A stretch of 64,000 nucleotides of DNA from a bacterium (GCA_030430165.1 JAUIGL010000008.1:1-64000), one strand, 5' to 3'; positions 54,046 to 63,344 are shown, numbered from the stretch's first letter. Translations and numbers: made by a program. Notes: generated from the sequence alone by a model not told the origin.

Positions 54046-57000
54046 GTGAGCGACGCCGGCGGTGACGAACCCAAGGTTTCGCAGCGACGTGCCTTGATTG
54101 GGCGGACCAGCGAAATCAGTCGCCTCACCGAGTTGGTGAGGTGCGCACACTCGGGGCAGAGCGCCCTGGTCTCTCTGGTCGGCGATCCCGGGATCGGCAA
54201 GACGCTGCTGGCTCGGGAGGTCCTCGAGATCGCGCGCGCCGAGGGGGCGCGGGTGGCCGACGGCCGCTGCCACGAAGAAGCCACGCAAAGCGCGTTCCGG
54301 CCCTGGCTGCAGATCTTTCGCACGCTGCTCGAGCAGCCGTCGGCAAGCTCCCTCTACGAAGTGCTCGGAATCGAGGAGAGCCAGGAAGCGCCGCGCGACG
54401 CTGCCAGTCTCGCCGAAGGTACGACCCCCCTGAAGAATCGGATCGAGCTCTTCGACGCGGTGGTTCGCACCCTGGTCGACTACTCGGATCATGCGCCGGT
54501 CGTCCTCGTTTTGGAGGACGTCCACTGGGCCGACTCGGCGAGCTTGCTGTTGCTCCGCTTCGCCGCGCGCGAGATCGCCGCGCGCGGCATCGTTCTGGTG
54601 GTCACCCATCGCCCCGAGCAGATCTACGCCGACCGCCCGTTCACCCGGGCGATGCGCGCCTGGGAGAGCGAGCCTCTGCACGTCCGCCTCGACCTGCAGG
54701 GGCTGGGCCCGGAGGATGCCGCCGCCCTGGTGCAGCAAGAAGCGGCGCGCCTGGTGGCGCGCGAGATCACCCCCGATCTCATCGCGAAGTCGGGCGGCAA
54801 TCCCCTGCTTCTGATCCAGATGGTGCGCCACATCCTCGAGGCGACGGGACCGATCGACGCGCCGTCGGGTCGACGATCCGCGGTGACGGCCGAGTTGCCG
54901 ACCGACGTGCGCGAGCTGATTCTCCAGCGCATCAAGGGACTCGCCGCGCCGACCCGCCAGGCGCTCGAGGCAGCCGCCTGCAGCGGTTCGGTCTTCGAGC
55001 ACGCCCAACTGCAGGCGACGCTGCGCGAGCTGGGGACCGAAGCAGGCGATCTGCTCGACAGCCTCGACGAAGCGTCGGATGCCGGGCTGGTCGAGGAAGA
55101 CAGCGGCCTGGCCAGCTACCGCTTCAGCCATGCGCTGATTCGCGAGTCGCTGCTCAGCAGCATCCCGGCGCGGCGCAAGCGCATGATTCACGGCGCCATC
55201 GTCGCCGCCATCGAGACCGTGCACGCGGCGCAGATCGATGCCCACCTGCCGGAGCTGGCGCTGCACAGCTACGAGAGTGCGACCGGAGTGGGGGCGGACA
55301 AAGCGACCAGCTACGCCGCGTCCGCCGCTGGCCGCGCCTACAGCTCATTCGCTTTCGACGAGGCCGCCCTTTGGTTCAACCGGGCGATCGAGATCGTCCG
55401 ACTGCACAACCCGTCCGACCAACGGAGCCAGGCCGAGCTGACGTTGGGCGTCGGCCAGAGTCTTTCGATGGCGGGGCGGGGCCACGAGGCGATCGAGAAG
55501 TTCACCGACGCGCTCGAGATGGCGCGCGCCCTCGAGCACTGGGGACTGTTCGGCTGGTGCGTCTACGGCATGTGCATTCAGTGGTCCACCAACAGCGTCG
55601 TGCGCATCGGTGAGAGTCGCGATGAGGCGCTGATCCTCGAGGCACTCGAGCGCGCCGACGCCGACGACTTCACCCTGCGTGCGACGCTGATGGCGCGACT
55701 CGGCGCCGAGCGCGCCACCTACGATCCTGGGTCAGCGGCGAAAACCGCGCGCGAGGGACTCGATCTCGCTCTGCGCCAGGACGATGCGCGCATCTTCGGG
55801 ACGGCGCGCAGCGCACTGCGCATCGCCGACTGGAGACCGGACAATCTGAGCCAGCGACTCGATCTCTCGCGGGAGTCGGTCGACGGTGCGCGCCAGGCCG
55901 GCGAAGTCGTCGACCTCGCGGCATTCCTGCCGCTGCTCATCATCGACCTACTGGAATCGGGCGCAGCCGATGAGGCCAAGAACGAAACCGAGCACTACCG
56001 GGTTCTCGCCAACAAGATCATGAACCCCTTCTTCCTGTGGCAGCTCGGGGTGATCGAGTCGATGTGGCTGATGCTCGGCGGCGCGTTCGCCGAAGCGGAG
56101 AGCCGGGCGCAAGCGACTTTCAACGCCGGCTTCGAGCACAACCCGACCGACGCCGGAGCGATCTTCGGCGCGTTCAATTTCGCGCTCGCCTGGTGGCGCG
56201 GCGGTCTGGCGCCGCACGAACAACCGTTGCGCGACATCATGAGCCAGATGCCGATCGTTCCCGGCTGGCGCGCCGGCTTGGCGACGATCTGCGCCGAAAC
56301 CGGAAAGGCCGATCTCGCCCGCGAACAGATCGACCTGCTGACCGCCGCCGGGCTCGAATCGATTCCGCGCGACGCAACCTACCTGACGACGATGACCCTG
56401 TTGGCGGAGACCGCGCATCGACTCGCCGATCCGGTGCTCGCCAAGCTCATGCTGCCCTTGCTCGCGGCGAGCGAAGACCAGTTCGTCGTCGTCGGCAACG
56501 CCGTCGCCTGTCACGGCAGTGTCGCCGGCTACCTCGCCGCGCTGACCGGCCTCGCCGGCGACCCCGCGCAAGCAAACCGCCTGTTCGCCAAGGCGATCAC
56601 GCTCGAGACCGGCATCGGTAGCCAGCCGCTCGCGACCAAGACGCGCTCCAACTGGATCGAGTTCCAAGCGCGTAGCGACTGTCGCAACGCCGACTTCGAC
56701 GACTTGGCCGCGCGCACGCGAGCCGACGCCGATCGTTTCGGAATGACCGCGGTACTCGGCCGACTCGACGCCCTGACGACCGCCCGGAAAGCGCCGGCGG
56801 TCGCGCCAAGGCCGGACCAATCGAGCGCCGAACGCGGCGAACCAGCGGTGTACCGCCGCCAGGGAGAATTCCGCACGATCGCCTTCGCGACGCAGGAGAT
56901 ACAACTGAAGGAGAGCAAGGGACTCGCCTATCTCGAGCACCTACTGCGCCACCCCGGCCGCGAGTTCTTCTCCCTCGAGCTGGTCGGCTTGCTGAGCGAT

Positions 57001-57399
57001 GCGCCCCCCGACTCCGGCCAGCCCCGGGCCGGGGACGCCGGCGAAACGCTCGACGCGCAAGCGGTGACGCAATACCGAATGCGTATCCAAGACCTGCGCA
57101 GCGAGCTCGAAGAGGCGGAGGAGATGAACGACCGCGGCCGCGCCGATCGACTGCGCGAGGAGCTCGAGTTCGTCGCCGACCAGCTCGGCGGAGGGCTCGG
57201 TCTGGGCGGCCGCAAGCGCAAGGCGGCCTCCGACAGCGAGCGCGCGCGCGTCAACGTAACCCGCGCCATCCGCAGCTCGGTGCGGAAGATCGCCGACGCC
57301 CACCCACCCCTCGGACGCCGCCTGATCAAGTCGATCAGAACCGGCAACGTCTGCTCCTACGAAGCCGACGAAGACCGGCCAATCGCCTGGGAGTTCTAA
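54046..57399 (+). CDS. Large AAA_16 ATPase regulator with TPR region
   Basis: 1117 residues from GTG 54046. N-terminal AAA_16/STAND module: LIGRTSEISRLTELV, Walker A VGDPGIGKTLLAREV (~44-58), Walker B PVVLVLEDVHWADSASLLLL. Helical TPR-like repeats run ~410-850. The C-terminal ~190 residues (FRTIAFATQEIQLKESKGLA, YRMRIQDLRSELEEAEEMND, then SERARVNVTRAIRSSVRKIA and IRTGNVCSYEADEDRPIAWEF-type end) match the winged-helix/coiled-coil module found at the end of many actinobacterial STAND regulators. Probably a signal-dependent transcription factor. Its 3' end is tandemly duplicated. Confidence 0.88.
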   Translation: MSDAGGDEPKVSQRRALIGRTSEISRLTELVRCAHSGQSALVSLVGDPGIGKTLLAREVLEIARAEGARVADGRCHEEATQSAFRPWLQIFRTLLEQPSASSLYEVLGIEESQEAPRDAASLAEGTTPLKNRIELFDAVVRTLVDYSDHAPVVLVLEDVHWADSASLLLLRFAAREIAARGIVLVVTHRPEQIYADRPFTRAMRAWESEPLHVRLDLQGLGPEDAAALVQQEAARLVAREITPDLIAKSGGNPLLLIQMVRHILEATGPIDAPSGRRSAVTAELPTDVRELILQRIKGLAAPTRQALEAAACSGSVFEHAQLQATLRELGTEAGDLLDSLDEASDAGLVEEDSGLASYRFSHALIRESLLSSIPARRKRMIHGAIVAAIETVHAAQIDAHLPELALHSYESATGVGADKATSYAASAAGRAYSSFAFDEAALWFNRAIEIVRLHNPSDQRSQAELTLGVGQSLSMAGRGHEAIEKFTDALEMARALEHWGLFGWCVYGMCIQWSTNSVVRIGESRDEALILEALERADADDFTLRATLMARLGAERATYDPGSAAKTAREGLDLALRQDDARIFGTARSALRIADWRPDNLSQRLDLSRESVDGARQAGEVVDLAAFLPLLIIDLLESGAADEAKNETEHYRVLANKIMNPFFLWQLGVIESMWLMLGGAFAEAESRAQATFNAGFEHNPTDAGAIFGAFNFALAWWRGGLAPHEQPLRDIMSQMPIVPGWRAGLATICAETGKADLAREQIDLLTAAGLESIPRDATYLTTMTLLAETAHRLADPVLAKLMLPLLAASEDQFVVVGNAVACHGSVAGYLAALTGLAGDPAQANRLFAKAITLETGIGSQPLATKTRSNWIEFQARSDCRNADFDDLAARTRADADRFGMTAVLGRLDALTTARKAPAVAPRPDQSSAERGEPAVYRRQGEFRTIAFATQEIQLKESKGLAYLEHLLRHPGREFFSLELVGLLSDAPPDSGQPRAGDAGETLDAQAVTQYRMRIQDLRSELEEAEEMNDRGRADRLREELEFVADQLGGGLGLGGRKRKAASDSERARVNVTRAIRSSVRKIADAHPPLGRRLIKSIRTGNVCSYEADEDRPIAWEF

Positions 57400-57458
57400 A
57401 GCAGCGGGACTTGCGCCTACGATCGCCCGCGAGTTCTAGAGCGGCTGGATTTGCGCCT
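57382..57458 (+). repeat. Tandem duplication of the AAA gene 3' end, 40-bp unit
   Basis: GAGTTCTAAAGCAGCGGGAC (57391-57410) plus TTGCGCCT recurs as GAGTTCTAGAGCGGCTGGAT (57431-57450) plus TTGCGCCT, and similarity extends upstream to ATCGCCTGG/ATCGCCCGC. The first copy includes the real TAA stop, the second a TAG. Divergence of about 15-20% shows the duplication is not recent. It lies in the 330-bp gap before the dockerin gene. Confidence 0.7.
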
Positions 57459-57467
57459 CTCCCACTG

Positions 57468-57570
57468 CGAATTCCCGAGTAGCCCGAAGGGCGTATCGAG
57501 GGACTCGGGACAGGCCCCTCGATACGCATACTCCGAATTCCCGAGTAGCCCGAAGGGCGTATCGAGGGAC
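57468..57570. repeat. 37-bp direct repeat with internal inverted arm
   Basis: An identical 37-bp unit at 57468-57504 and 57534-57570, starting CGAATTCCCGAGTAGCCCGA and ending TATCGAGGGAC. Between them CCCTCGATACGC (57516-57527) is complementary to GCGTATCGAGGG (57491-57502) in the first unit and to 57557-57568 in the second, so it can pair with either. The remainder of the gap to 57729 contains no gene. Confidence 0.85.
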
Positions 57571-57729
57571 GCCGCCCGAACCGCGGTTCGCCGCGACCGC
57601 GAAGCGGCGTCCGCACCGCCGCGCGACCGTCGCATCCAAGGGGCCCGATCGGTCGCGACGATCGCGTGGCACGAATCTTTCTCTCGCCTCCGACATGCCG
57701 GGGACACCAACTCGAAGAGGAGAGAGAAC

Positions 57730-58485
57730 ATGAAAACGATCACTCTGGGCTGCGCGTTGATCGCGCTGGCACTCAGTCCGGCCGCAGCAGTCGACCTCGA
57801 CTCGATGGTCCGCGACAAGGCCCGCGAGATTGCCGACGCCGCGCCGCAAGAACCCGAGGCAGGGTCCGATTCGCTGCGTCGCGACCGACGCGGCGCGCTC
57901 GACAGCCAGCTGCGCACCAACATCCGGCGCTTGCGCGCCAGCGGGTGCGTAGCCAAGTGCTGCCCGTGGGACCTCGAGGGCAACGGCAGCGTCGGCTCGT
58001 CCGACCTGGTGATTCTGTTGAGCGCATGGGGTCCGTGCGAGAGCGGGGATTGTCCCGCCGACTTCAACGGCGACGGCAACGTCGACCGGATCGATCTCGA
58101 CGCGCTGATCGCCAACTGGGGAAGCTGCTGCCCGGGCGACCTCAACGGCGACAGCCACGTCAACTTTGCCGACCTGTCGCAGCTGCTCGCCGCCTGGGGA
58201 CCGTGCGACGGCGATTGCGTCGAGGATCTCAACGACGACGGAGTCGTCGACCAGAAAGACCTGGCGCGACTGTTGAACCGATGGGGGCCATGCTGCCCCG
58301 ACTTGAACGGCGACGGTTTGGTGAACGCCGAGGACCTCCTCCAACTGCTGCAGGACTGGGGGCCGTGTGACGATCCCGAGTGCGTCGCCGATCTCAACGG
58401 CAACGGCAACGTCGGCCGAGCCGACCTGGCGATCCTGCTGCGGTTCTGGTCCGCCGGCTGCGACGACCCGGGTTGCCGTGAATGA
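57730..58485 (+). CDS. Secreted protein of six dockerin-type repeats
   Basis: 251 residues from ATG 57730 (GGAGAG five bases upstream). Signal peptide to ~20, a short charged region (~21-75), then six EF-hand-like dockerin units: DLEGNGSVGSSDLVILLSAW, DFNGDGNVDRIDLDALIANW, DLNGDSHVNFADLSQLLAAW, DLNDDGVVDQKDLARLLNRW, DLNGDGLVNAEDLLQLLQDW, DLNGNGNVGRADLAILLRFW. Linkers carry paired Cys. No catalytic domain and no cohesin are visible. Likely a calcium-stabilised extracellular scaffold or adhesion protein; partner unknown. Confidence 0.87.
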   Translation: MKTITLGCALIALALSPAAAVDLDSMVRDKAREIADAAPQEPEAGSDSLRRDRRGALDSQLRTNIRRLRASGCVAKCCPWDLEGNGSVGSSDLVILLSAWGPCESGDCPADFNGDGNVDRIDLDALIANWGSCCPGDLNGDSHVNFADLSQLLAAWGPCDGDCVEDLNDDGVVDQKDLARLLNRWGPCCPDLNGDGLVNAEDLLQLLQDWGPCDDPECVADLNGNGNVGRADLAILLRFWSAGCDDPGCRE

Positions 58486-58490
58486 GCCGA

Positions 58491-58523
58491 TTGGTCCGGG
58501 GCTCGGCTCGAGCCCCGGACCAA
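58491..58523. terminator. Perfect 15-bp hairpin between convergent genes
   Basis: TTGGTCCGGGGCTCG (58491-58505), loop GCT, CGAGCCCCGGACCAA (58509-58523). It sits 5 bp after the dockerin stop and 15 bp before the end of the convergent FAD monooxygenase gene, placed to end both transcripts. No flanking T-run on either strand. Confidence 0.75.
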
Positions 58524-58538
58524 CTCCCGAGCTTCACA

Positions 58539-60209
58539 TCACTCGATCGGCAACGAGTCGACGCAGCGCGCCAGGCGGGCCGCTGCGTCGCTGCAGTCGG
58601 ACGACCGCCAGGCGATGTGTTGGTCCGGGCGCACCAGCAACGCACCGTCGCGGCTGATGCCGCAGGCCGCCAGCCAGGTCTCGGAATCGCGCAGCTCACC
58701 TTGCTCGAGTTGCTTGAAAACCAGCGGAATCCTTCCCACCTGTCCGACCGCATCGCTCCAGGAATCGCCATCCGGACCCACCAACAGAATGAATCGATCG
58801 AGCGGCACCCAGTCGAGGACGGAACCTCCGTCGCGAGTCCAGGCGTGCGGCAGTCTCGCCCCAGGCCGGCCGCTGGGAACGAACTCCCGCACGGCGTGCG
58901 GATCGCTCGCCGTGCCGTCGCTGCAAACCACGCCCGTTTGGTAGCGGAAGCCCAACTGCAGCCCCGGCATGTCGAAGTGCTCGGCCTGGCCGTCGATCGC
59001 CGACTCGACCGCTTGGCGCCGCGCAGGATCGGCCCAGACGCGCTCCAGCTCGGCGCGCGACGCCTCGACGTCCTCCGACAGCCCCATCGCCAGCGGAACC
59101 TCGATCAGACGCAGCGCATTGGCGAGACTCTGCTCGGCGTTCTGCTGCGCCACCGGCCGGCGCTCCGCTTCGTACGTCTCCAGCAGCGGGTCCCCCGCCC
59201 AGCCTGCCAACACTCCAGCCAGCTTCCACGCCAGGTTGTGCGCGTCTTGCACACCGCTGTTGAGACCGAGGCCGCCGGTGGGCGGGAACCGATGCGCCGC
59301 ATCGCCGGCGAGGAAGATGCGCCGATCTCGGTAGCGATCGGCGACTTGCGACGTCATCGTCCAGGTGGAGATCGTCTCCACCTCCAGATCGACGTCGGGG
59401 TCGTGCATCGCTTGGCGCACGATCGCTTCGCAGCGAGCGGCGTCGTACTGCTCGACCGATTCCACGGCGGGGTCGATGGCGTGCATGAAGACCGATTCGT
59501 GGTCCAGGTCGTGCAGGACGAAGGCTCCCGAGGCCTGCGGATCGCAGACGAAGTGGAGAATCCCCGGAGGCTCACCGGCAAGGCGCCGCAAGTCGGCTCG
59601 CACGTGGATCATCACGAAGGTCTGGATCTGCGCCGGACCCGTCATCTCGATACCCAGCGACTTGCGGACACGACTGCCTGCGCCGTCGGCGGCAATGAGA
59701 AACCGGCTACGGATCTCGCTCGGTTGGTCCGTCTGCCGGTCGCGAATGGTCGACACCACCCCCTCCGCATCTTGGGTGGCAGACTCCCACTGGTGACTCC
59801 ACAGCGGTTGCGGCGCTCCCGCCGCGTCGAGCGCATTGAGCAGCGCCGGCTCGAAACGATGCTGGGAGATGTTGCGCAGAGGAGTCGGTGTCAGCGCCAG
59901 TTGGTCGTCGCCCTGACGCTCGTATGGCTGGTAGCCGAAGACGCGGCCGCCCAGTTTGTCCACCCAGTAGACTCGCCCCGCATCCGCCGGATCGGCTGCA
60001 GCGGCGGCCAGGGCTTGCATGTCGACTCCGGCGGCACGACAGATCTCCAGCGTGCGTGCGTTGATCACGTGCGCCGCCGGTGCGCGCTGCGAGACGGCGC
60101 GCCTCTCGACGATGCGATTGTCGACACCGAGGCGATGCAAGAGCAGCGAGGCCATCATCCCGGTCGGCCCGCCGCCAACGATGAGCACCGGCGTTTCAAG
60201 CGACTTCAT
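58539..60209 (-). CDS. FAD-dependent aromatic monooxygenase (PheA/TfdB type)
   Basis: 556 residues from ATG 60209 (GGAGG seven bases upstream). FAD-binding VLIVGGGPTGMMASLLLHRL, ADGAGSRVRKSLGIEM (DG motif), and AGDAAHRFPPTGGLGLNSGV with the GD motif; a C-terminal thioredoxin-like region ends DGALLVRPDQHIAWR. Family members hydroxylate phenols or polyketides with NAD(P)H and O2. The last gene of an operon with the membrane protein and the L,D-transpeptidase. Substrate unknown. Confidence 0.92.
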   Translation of the reverse strand: MKSLETPVLIVGGGPTGMMASLLLHRLGVDNRIVERRAVSQRAPAAHVINARTLEICRAAGVDMQALAAAAADPADAGRVYWVDKLGGRVFGYQPYERQGDDQLALTPTPLRNISQHRFEPALLNALDAAGAPQPLWSHQWESATQDAEGVVSTIRDRQTDQPSEIRSRFLIAADGAGSRVRKSLGIEMTGPAQIQTFVMIHVRADLRRLAGEPPGILHFVCDPQASGAFVLHDLDHESVFMHAIDPAVESVEQYDAARCEAIVRQAMHDPDVDLEVETISTWTMTSQVADRYRDRRIFLAGDAAHRFPPTGGLGLNSGVQDAHNLAWKLAGVLAGWAGDPLLETYEAERRPVAQQNAEQSLANALRLIEVPLAMGLSEDVEASRAELERVWADPARRQAVESAIDGQAEHFDMPGLQLGFRYQTGVVCSDGTASDPHAVREFVPSGRPGARLPHAWTRDGGSVLDWVPLDRFILLVGPDGDSWSDAVGQVGRIPLVFKQLEQGELRDSETWLAACGISRDGALLVRPDQHIAWRSSDCSDAAARLARCVDSLPIE

Positions 60210-60633
60210 CGGAGGCCCTCCGCAGTACCCAAAGGATTCCCGCCATCGCGACCGACAGCAGCGTGAAGACGAATACGTTCTCGTCGTAGCCGAGAATCTC
60301 CGTATGAACTCCCTCCACGGCGATCTCGCCGTCGTAGACCGGCGCGAGAACGTAGGCAATCCAGAACCCGCCGAGGTTGCAGCACTGCCAAGCTGCCGAC
60401 AGCCAAAGGTCTCGGACGCCGCGCGGGCGACGGAACCACAGCAGATACAGATTGACCAGCCCCGAGAGAAACATGAAGCCCAGCAGCCACACCAGATGCA
60501 CCCGCGCGTGCCCTACCCAATCCGGGTGGAAGGCGTGGCTAGCGCCGAAGTCGCGAATCATCGGACCGAAGAATTCGGCCAAGGTGACGGTCAGCGCAAC
60601 CCGCAGCCAAAAGTGATCCCTCGTCTCGTTCAT
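60196..60633 (-). CDS. Hypothetical four-helix membrane protein
   Basis: 145 residues from ATG 60633 (GGGGGA six bases upstream). Four hydrophobic segments (~12-28, 45-65, 78-100, 118-138), with HAFHPDWVGHARVHLVWLLG in the second, containing several histidines. No family recognised. It overlaps the monooxygenase by 14 nt and follows the L,D-transpeptidase by 13 nt, so it is in the middle of that operon. Confidence 0.72.
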   Translation of the reverse strand: MNETRDHFWLRVALTVTLAEFFGPMIRDFGASHAFHPDWVGHARVHLVWLLGFMFLSGLVNLYLLWFRRPRGVRDLWLSAAWQCCNLGGFWIAYVLAPVYDGEIAVEGVHTEILGYDENVFVFTLLSVAMAGILWVLRRASDEVA

Positions 60634-60646
60634 CGAAAATCCCCCG

Positions 60647-62341
60647 TCATGAAATACCCAACGACGTGCCCTCGTCTTCCGAACGCACCCGGAACGGGCC
60701 ATTGAGCGCCTTCAACAACTTGCCGTCGCGCTCGTAGACGTCGGGGCGGAACTCCACCGTTTCATCGCGGACCACGACCGTATGGTAGGCGATGATGATT
60801 CGAACCCTTCTCTTCAGATTGATCGTTTGCGTTCTGCCCGTGGCGACCGCGGCGTCGATCTTGCTGCGAGTCCAATCGCCCTGACCAGCCAACAATCGCT
60901 CTGCCAGCTCGAACGGACGCTCGACGCGGATGCACCCGGCGCTGAACGTCCGCGTCGCGCGGTCGAACAAGTCGCGGTGGTTGGTATCGTGCATGAAGAC
61001 GGCATGTGGATTGGGAAAGACGAACTTGAGCGCTCCGAGCGCGTTGTTGGGCCCAGGGGGCTGGCGCACGATGTATGGGAAGCCTCGGGACGACGTCAAA
61101 TCGACCGACGACGGGTCGACCCGTTTCCCATCGCGGGTGAGCAGGACGTACCCCTTGTCTTGGATGTATCTCGGGTTCCTACGCATCCCCGGAATTACAG
61201 TCCGGCGGATGATCCCCGGAGGAATCGTCCAGTCCGGATTGAGCACGATCCGGTTGATCTCGGATTTGAACAGCGGGCTTTGCGTATAGTGCTTGCCTAC
61301 CTGCACTCGCGAGCGCCAGACGACTGCGAGATCACTCAACCACAGTACCTCGAACCCGGCGACGTCGACGACGATCAACTCCCCGCGCGCCTCGTGCGCC
61401 ACCCAACGCTGGCGTTCGAGATTGACCCGGATCTGGTCGATCCGGCGTTCGACGGGAACGTTCAAGGCGGCAATCGTCGCCCGCCCGACGGCCCCGTCGG
61501 CCTCCAGCCCCAACCGCATCTGCGAGGCACGCACTGCAGTCTCGAGATCGCCGTCGTAGAGGGCGGGGTCGGCCGCGGCCGGGCCCTTTAGATCACCAGT
61601 GATGCGCAGGCGAGAACGCAGCGCGACAACTCGCGGACCAAGAGCGCCGGGCTTCAGCGTCGGACCGGGGGCGATCGGTTTCCAACCTCCCGCGGCGCGC
61701 AAGGCGCGGTACCTCGCCAGTGCCTTGCGAGTCGCCTCGTAGGCCGGCGGCTCGGGGCGAGCGAGATCCAGCAGAGCCTCGATCTCGGCCGCGCGGATCG
61801 CGTCGACCAGCCGCGGCGCCGGATCCTGGCCGGAGAAAGGGCGCGCGAAGTTGATGTTGGGGTCCAGCGAAGCCGGGTCGACCTTGCCAAAGGCGAGATT
61901 GTAGACCGCGCGGATCAACCCCTCGAACAGCAGGAGCTCGAGATCGACCCTTTCGGCGGCGGACAACCCGCCGGCATCGCGCCTGGCGATCAGATCGTCG
62001 GCGGCTGCAAAGCGGTACTCCTCGGGCGTCAGGCCGTCGCGTTCGACGCCGTCGATCGCGTCCATCAGGGCGTCGACCCGCCGCGCATCCCACAGCGGCC
62101 GAGATCCGGCGAGTTGGTAGACGCGATGGATCAACTCGGCGGCGTGAATCGCGACTCCGCGAACACGAACCTTCTCGGTGGGGCGTCGGCGCAGCTCGGC
62201 GGCAAACCCGTCGTCCGCTGGCGCGGCGAGCGGTGTCAGCGACACCATGGTGATCGCAGCCGCGGCTCCGATCGCAGCCCTCGACCGAAGTCTCAACTCG
62301 CGCGCACGCCATGTCGACCGTCGCAGGGCCGGAATCAACAT
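60647..62341 (-). CDS. YcbB/LdtD-type L,D-transpeptidase
   Basis: 564 residues. Signal peptide with twin basic start to ~42 (LAAPADD), scaffold domain (~50-210), peptidoglycan-binding region (ALGPRVVALRSRLRITGD, DGAVGRATIAALNVP, ~225-300), and catalytic YkuD domain (~320-480) with VFMHDTNHRDLFDRATRTFS and AGCIRVERP; nucleophile Cys470. Forms 3-3 peptidoglycan crosslinks or attaches lipoproteins in the periplasm. The consensus SHGC is changed to SAGC, as in several YcbB relatives. First gene of its operon. Confidence 0.9.
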   Translation of the reverse strand: MLIPALRRSTWRARELRLRSRAAIGAAAAITMVSLTPLAAPADDGFAAELRRRPTEKVRVRGVAIHAAELIHRVYQLAGSRPLWDARRVDALMDAIDGVERDGLTPEEYRFAAADDLIARRDAGGLSAAERVDLELLLFEGLIRAVYNLAFGKVDPASLDPNINFARPFSGQDPAPRLVDAIRAAEIEALLDLARPEPPAYEATRKALARYRALRAAGGWKPIAPGPTLKPGALGPRVVALRSRLRITGDLKGPAAADPALYDGDLETAVRASQMRLGLEADGAVGRATIAALNVPVERRIDQIRVNLERQRWVAHEARGELIVVDVAGFEVLWLSDLAVVWRSRVQVGKHYTQSPLFKSEINRIVLNPDWTIPPGIIRRTVIPGMRRNPRYIQDKGYVLLTRDGKRVDPSSVDLTSSRGFPYIVRQPPGPNNALGALKFVFPNPHAVFMHDTNHRDLFDRATRTFSAGCIRVERPFELAERLLAGQGDWTRSKIDAAVATGRTQTINLKRRVRIIIAYHTVVVRDETVEFRPDVYERDGKLLKALNGPFRVRSEDEGTSLGIS

Positions 62342-62389
62342 TCCGCACTGAGTAGCGAATCGAGCCCGGCAACCACAACTGTCGGTGGC

Positions 62390-63109
62390 TCAGCTGGCGC
62401 GGCGGTCGACCTTGGCGCCGCGCGAGCGCATCAGGACGTAGCGCCCCGTGCTGCGGCCGACGATCCCGTCGCGTTCGAACTGCTTGAGGTTGCGGTTCAC
62501 GGTGGACCGGTCGACCGCGACCAAGCGCGCCAGATCGTCTTGCGTCAGCGAGAGATCGATCAAAGTTCCGCCGTCGTGCGGCCGACCGAAGTCGCGCGCC
62601 AGGACTCCGAGCTCGTGGAGCAAACGCTCGCCGACGTTGCGCGTCAGCAACTCGCACTTGTCGCAGAGCAGGTCGGACATCACCGACCACGAGTAGCGAG
62701 CGAACTTGAGCGCGCCTTCCTCGCCGAGTCCGGCGACTACTTCCGTGACCAGCTCGTGCGCGACGAAGGCGATTCCCGACGGACGGTGCGCATAGGCGGT
62801 GAAGGACGGCTTCCCGCCGCGCTCGAACACGGTGACCAACGGCAGACCGGGTTTGACGAAGCGGACGATGACCGGCTCCGGTCGCTGACCTTTGTAGGTG
62901 AGGCGAACCACCCCCGAGATGACGAACTTGGTCAGGCCCGAAGGTCGGTTGGCGCGCTCGATGACTGCGCCCTCACGGAAGTACGCGATCTGCGCACTCT
63001 CGGCGATGACGTCGATCGCTCTCGTGGTGAGCCCGGTCTCGGCGGCCGAATCGGCTAGCACCGCCCGCAGCCGGCGCTCACCCGTGTCCATGCGATCGTC
63101 TGTCCCCAC
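62390..63109 (-). CDS. Crp/Fnr-family transcriptional regulator
   Basis: 239 residues from GTG 63109; ATG 63091 is an alternative. Cyclic-nucleotide-binding-like N-terminal half (~20-140), a CDKC pair in the dimer helix (LLCDKCELLTRNVGERLLHE), and a C-terminal winged HTH with SLTQDDLARLVAVDRSTVNR. The recognition helix keeps the two Arg of E. coli CRP but has Ser in place of Glu181. A consensus CRP box lies ~142 bp upstream, suggesting autoregulation. Confidence 0.9.
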   Translation of the reverse strand: MGTDDRMDTGERRLRAVLADSAAETGLTTRAIDVIAESAQIAYFREGAVIERANRPSGLTKFVISGVVRLTYKGQRPEPVIVRFVKPGLPLVTVFERGGKPSFTAYAHRPSGIAFVAHELVTEVVAGLGEEGALKFARYSWSVMSDLLCDKCELLTRNVGERLLHELGVLARDFGRPHDGGTLIDLSLTQDDLARLVAVDRSTVNRNLKQFERDGIVGRSTGRYVLMRSRGAKVDRRAS

Positions 63110-63250
63110 AAGCGTTCCTCAGTCGAGGCCTTCGCCATGGTTCCCCAAGTCCCGAACCGCGGCTGGAACATTTCTAGTTTTTTCCAAACGAGCCGACCAG
63201 TTCGGGATTCCACTTACCGGCGAACGTGACCCCCGAAGTCGCGCGCCGCC

Positions 63251-63272
63251 TCGTGTGATACATGTCACACGA
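63251..63272. promoter_or_regulatory. Consensus CRP/FNR-type binding site
   Basis: TCGTGTGA (63251-63258), six bases, TCACACGA (63265-63272): perfect 8-bp arms containing TGTGA-N6-TCACA, the E. coli CRP consensus. It is in the 364-bp gap upstream of the Crp/Fnr-type gene. An A/T-run with TTTTTTCC lies near 63177-63187, downstream of the site relative to that gene. Confidence 0.75.
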
Positions 63273-63344
63273 AATCGAAATTGCCTGTGCGCAGCAACAC
63301 ACTTCTGCGTTGGGGTTCGGAGCCGAAAAGAGCATTATCTCGGT

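Noticed and set aside
52969-55266. 765-residue minus-strand frame opposite MFS and AAA genes
   Set aside because: Crosses two recognised plus-strand genes and has Gln/Arg/Gly-rich shadow composition.
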